A stretch of DNA of 64,000 nt from Aeromicrobium tamlense (GTDB lineage Bacteria > Actinomycetota > Actinomycetes > Propionibacteriales > Nocardioidaceae), in contig NZ_JACBZN010000001.1 in assembly GCF_013408555.1 (NCBI RefSeq), positions 2,108,001 through 2,172,000 on the forward strand, given 5' to 3'. The notes under the pieces were generated by a model. That model had not been told where the DNA came from and made no database searches. It saw only the letters and a program-made list of their open reading frames with translations. Below are positions 62,855 to 64,000 of this stretch, piece by piece. Position 1 is the first letter of the stretch. Each line of letters opens with the position of its first letter. A program made the translations under genes and the position numbers.

Positions 62855-63262
62855 TCAGCCGACGAAGATGCAGAACGGGTGCCCCTCGGGGTCCGCGAAC
62901 ACGTAGAGCGGCTCCTCGGGGTCGTCGGTGCGATCGAGGATGACCGTCGCCCCGAGCGCCTCCGCCCGCTGGCGCTGCCGTTCGAGCGCCTCCGCGTCGG
63001 GCACGCTCGTGTCGAGGTGGATCTGCATCGGCACCTCCGGATCGGGCCACGTGGTCCGCTTCAGCTCGTCGGCATGCTGGAACGCCAGCCCGTGCCCGCC
63101 CTCGCGCCCCCGCAGCACCAGCCACTCGACGTCCTCCTCGCCCTCCCGCGGCTCGTCGCCCGCGCGGTACTCCAGGCCAAACAGCTCGCGATAGAACTCG
63201 GCCGTCCGCCGCACGTCCGTCGCGTCGATGACCGTCTGCAGGATCCGGGGATGCTCGCTCAT
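62855..63262 (-). CDS. VOC family (glyoxalase-like) protein
   Basis: A 135-residue VOC protein of the usual length. Both halves of the fold are present: LQTVIDATDVRRTAEFYRELFGLEYRAG and the C-terminal LYVFADPEGHPFCIFVG. The pair HLDTSV in the middle and the DPEGHPF end match the class annotated as glyoxalase/bleomycin resistance-like; the ligand is unknown. A GGGTAC box lies 8 nt before the ATG, so a stress-type leaderless start is possible but weakly supported. Confidence 0.87.
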   Translation of the reverse strand: MSEHPRILQTVIDATDVRRTAEFYRELFGLEYRAGDEPREGEEDVEWLVLRGREGGHGLAFQHADELKRTTWPDPEVPMQIHLDTSVPDAEALERQRQRAEALGATVILDRTDDPEEPLYVFADPEGHPFCIFVG

Positions 63263-63345
63263 GCTCCGAGGTACCCACAGTGCGCCCCCTCAGGCAAGTC
63301 CTCGCGTCGTCTACACGCCCAGCCGACCGGGCGGTTCCTTGGCTC

Positions 63346-63397
63346 GGAAGTTGTGACGCTCAGGCCCAGATATGGGCTTGAGCGTCACAACATTTCC
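63346..63397 (-). terminator. Long palindrome with arms of about 22 bp
   Basis: The arms GGAAGTTGTGACGCTCAG and CTTGAGCGTCACAACATTTC pair almost fully, extended by GCCC/GGGC around a 6-nt loop. The TGA of a minus-strand gene remnant lies inside it, as a gene stop does in the palindrome at 716-812. Confidence 0.7.
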
Positions 63398-63522
63398 GCG
63401 TCCTTGCGCCCACTTAGACGCACGTGCTTCCCTCCGAACACGAACGGACGGCCGCCAAGAATGTCCTCTTCTGAGATGTCCGAAGGGTAGGCGTCTCTCC
63501 CCGACAACCGTCTGTACGTCGG
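63385..63522 (-). pseudogene. C-terminal remnant of an unidentified gene
   Basis: An open stretch of 45 codons, with no start codon in place, ends at the TGA inside the palindrome. Its translation looks protein-like (SDISEEDILGGRPFVFGGK) and it is closed upstream by a TAG at 63520-63522. I do not recognise the family. Confidence 0.4.
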
Positions 63523-63698
63523 CTAACCGGTCCGCGGTTCTTGGGCGCTGGGCCGCGCCCTTCGCCGAGATGCTCGGCATCGCTAGGTGTCACGCCCGGA
63601 TCGGGATTCCTCTTGAAGGGTCAGGGCCCCGCAGGTGCTGAGGCCCGCGTTCGAAGTTCACTGGTCGATTCGTCCGCCGCGCCTGACATTCTTGGAGC

Positions 63699-64000
63699 AT
63701 GGGCCTGAACGCACGTATCGCCGCGAAGCTCGACGCTGGCATCGACGCCGACGTGTTCGAACGGTGCGCCATCGCTCTGATGGCGAATCACTATGACAGC
63801 GTGGTCGGCGTCGAGGGCGGGAGCGACGGCGGTCGCGACGGCGACATTATTGCGCCCATCGTGGGTGAACCCGACTCGCGCGGGCGAATTCTCGTCACGA
63901 CGGGCGACTCTCTCGACAACCTCAAAAGTAGCCACAAGACATGGAAGAAGTTCTGGGACGCGGGCGAGGCGTTCCGGGTCGATCAGATCGTGATGGTCAC
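63699..64000 (+). CDS. Possible PD-(D/E)xK-like nuclease or defence protein, 3' end missing
   Basis: The ATG at 63699 opens a frame that runs past the window end; 100 residues are visible. After a helical start (LDAGIDADVFERCAIALMAN) comes GVEGGSDGGRDGDI and later GRILVTTGDSLDNLKSS. A glycine-rich acid motif followed by a strand ending in T(T/S) is seen in restriction-endonuclease-like folds used by defence systems, but the match is weak. A GGAG motif is close to the ATG. Codons such as AAT, ATT, AAA and AGT are more common here than elsewhere, suggesting transfer. Confidence 0.5.
   Translation, partial: MGLNARIAAKLDAGIDADVFERCAIALMANHYDSVVGVEGGSDGGRDGDIIAPIVGEPDSRGRILVTTGDSLDNLKSSHKTWKKFWDAGEAFRVDQIVMV

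Larger units (their letters stand above)
63263..63698. other. 436-bp low-density region with a palindrome and a gene remnant
   Basis: No intact gene is seen. The stretch holds a GGGTAC box (63271-63276), a long palindrome (63346-63397) and a fragment of a minus-strand reading frame (63385-63522). Base composition falls in the last part, and codon use in the gene that follows is A/T-richer than elsewhere in the window. Confidence 0.6.

Overview
The window is about 72% G+C, with strong G/C at third codon positions, many GTG starts and short intergenic gaps. It holds several genes typical of actinobacteria: the MSMEG_4193-type phosphatase / DUF3090 / SCO1664 trio, DUF5302, a SigB/SigF-type sigma factor, a GAF-ANTAR protein, IcmF and SoxR. 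Taken together it looks like chromosome from a Nocardioides/Aeromicrobium-like actinobacterium. The genus is inference; I see no rRNA, tRNA or CRISPR. At least twelve genes have a TANNNT hexamer 6-8 nt before the start codon and no Shine-Dalgarno sequence, so leaderless transcripts seem common.

Layout. 1-7.6 kb: the end of a secreted lipase gene, an ABC exporter, a TRIC-type channel, an MFS transporter and an fdhD-fdhF-like operon. 7.9-15.9 kb: two paralogous TetR genes, each upstream of a different operon (fdhD and icmF) and each followed by the same hairpin plus GTAC-box arrangement; between them lie an ornithine cyclodeaminase-type gene, an ArsR/SRPBCC pair, soxR and icmF. 15.9-20 kb: sbcD-sbcC. 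20-22.1 kb: the conserved actinobacterial trio. 22.3-28.3 kb: a membrane protein, an acyl-CoA synthetase, a frameshifted SDR, an acyl-CoA dehydrogenase divergent from an SDR, and an isochorismatase-like hydrolase.

28.5-36.8 kb is a stress-type region. It has an AhpD-like protein with an ECF41 sigma factor, a five-gene overlapping operon (HO-like diiron oxidase, CDGSH protein, SDR, methyltransferase, small acidic protein), a Rieske-FAD oxidoreductase, a broken DUF72 gene, a SigB/F-type sigma factor and a GAF-ANTAR protein. 36.8-45.8 kb: an ech-fadD-tetR operon with a palindromic operator, an RND permease, a nitronate monooxygenase-like gene behind a 30-bp palindrome, and glutamate dehydrogenase.

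45.8-63.3 kb: DUF5302, a secreted DUF6351 protein, and a seven-gene minus-strand operon that starts with a large KatE catalase and continues through four glycosyltransferases and an epimerase to a catalase-like protein. Divergent from katE are a small acidic protein, two tandem GCS2-type carboxylate-amine ligases and a short VOC protein. A zinc alcohol dehydrogenase, DUF421, DUF488, DUF2231 and VOC genes follow. The last 0.7 kb is lower in G+C, with a gene remnant and the start of a possible PD-(D/E)xK-like nuclease, perhaps the edge of an accessory island.

Between many genes sit long imperfect palindromes, two of which (near 0.75 and 45.8 kb) belong to one 69-bp family. GGGTAC boxes upstream of katE, the second ligase, the alcohol dehydrogenase and a small acidic gene suggest that the stress genes answer to a SigB/F-type sigma factor such as the one encoded here.
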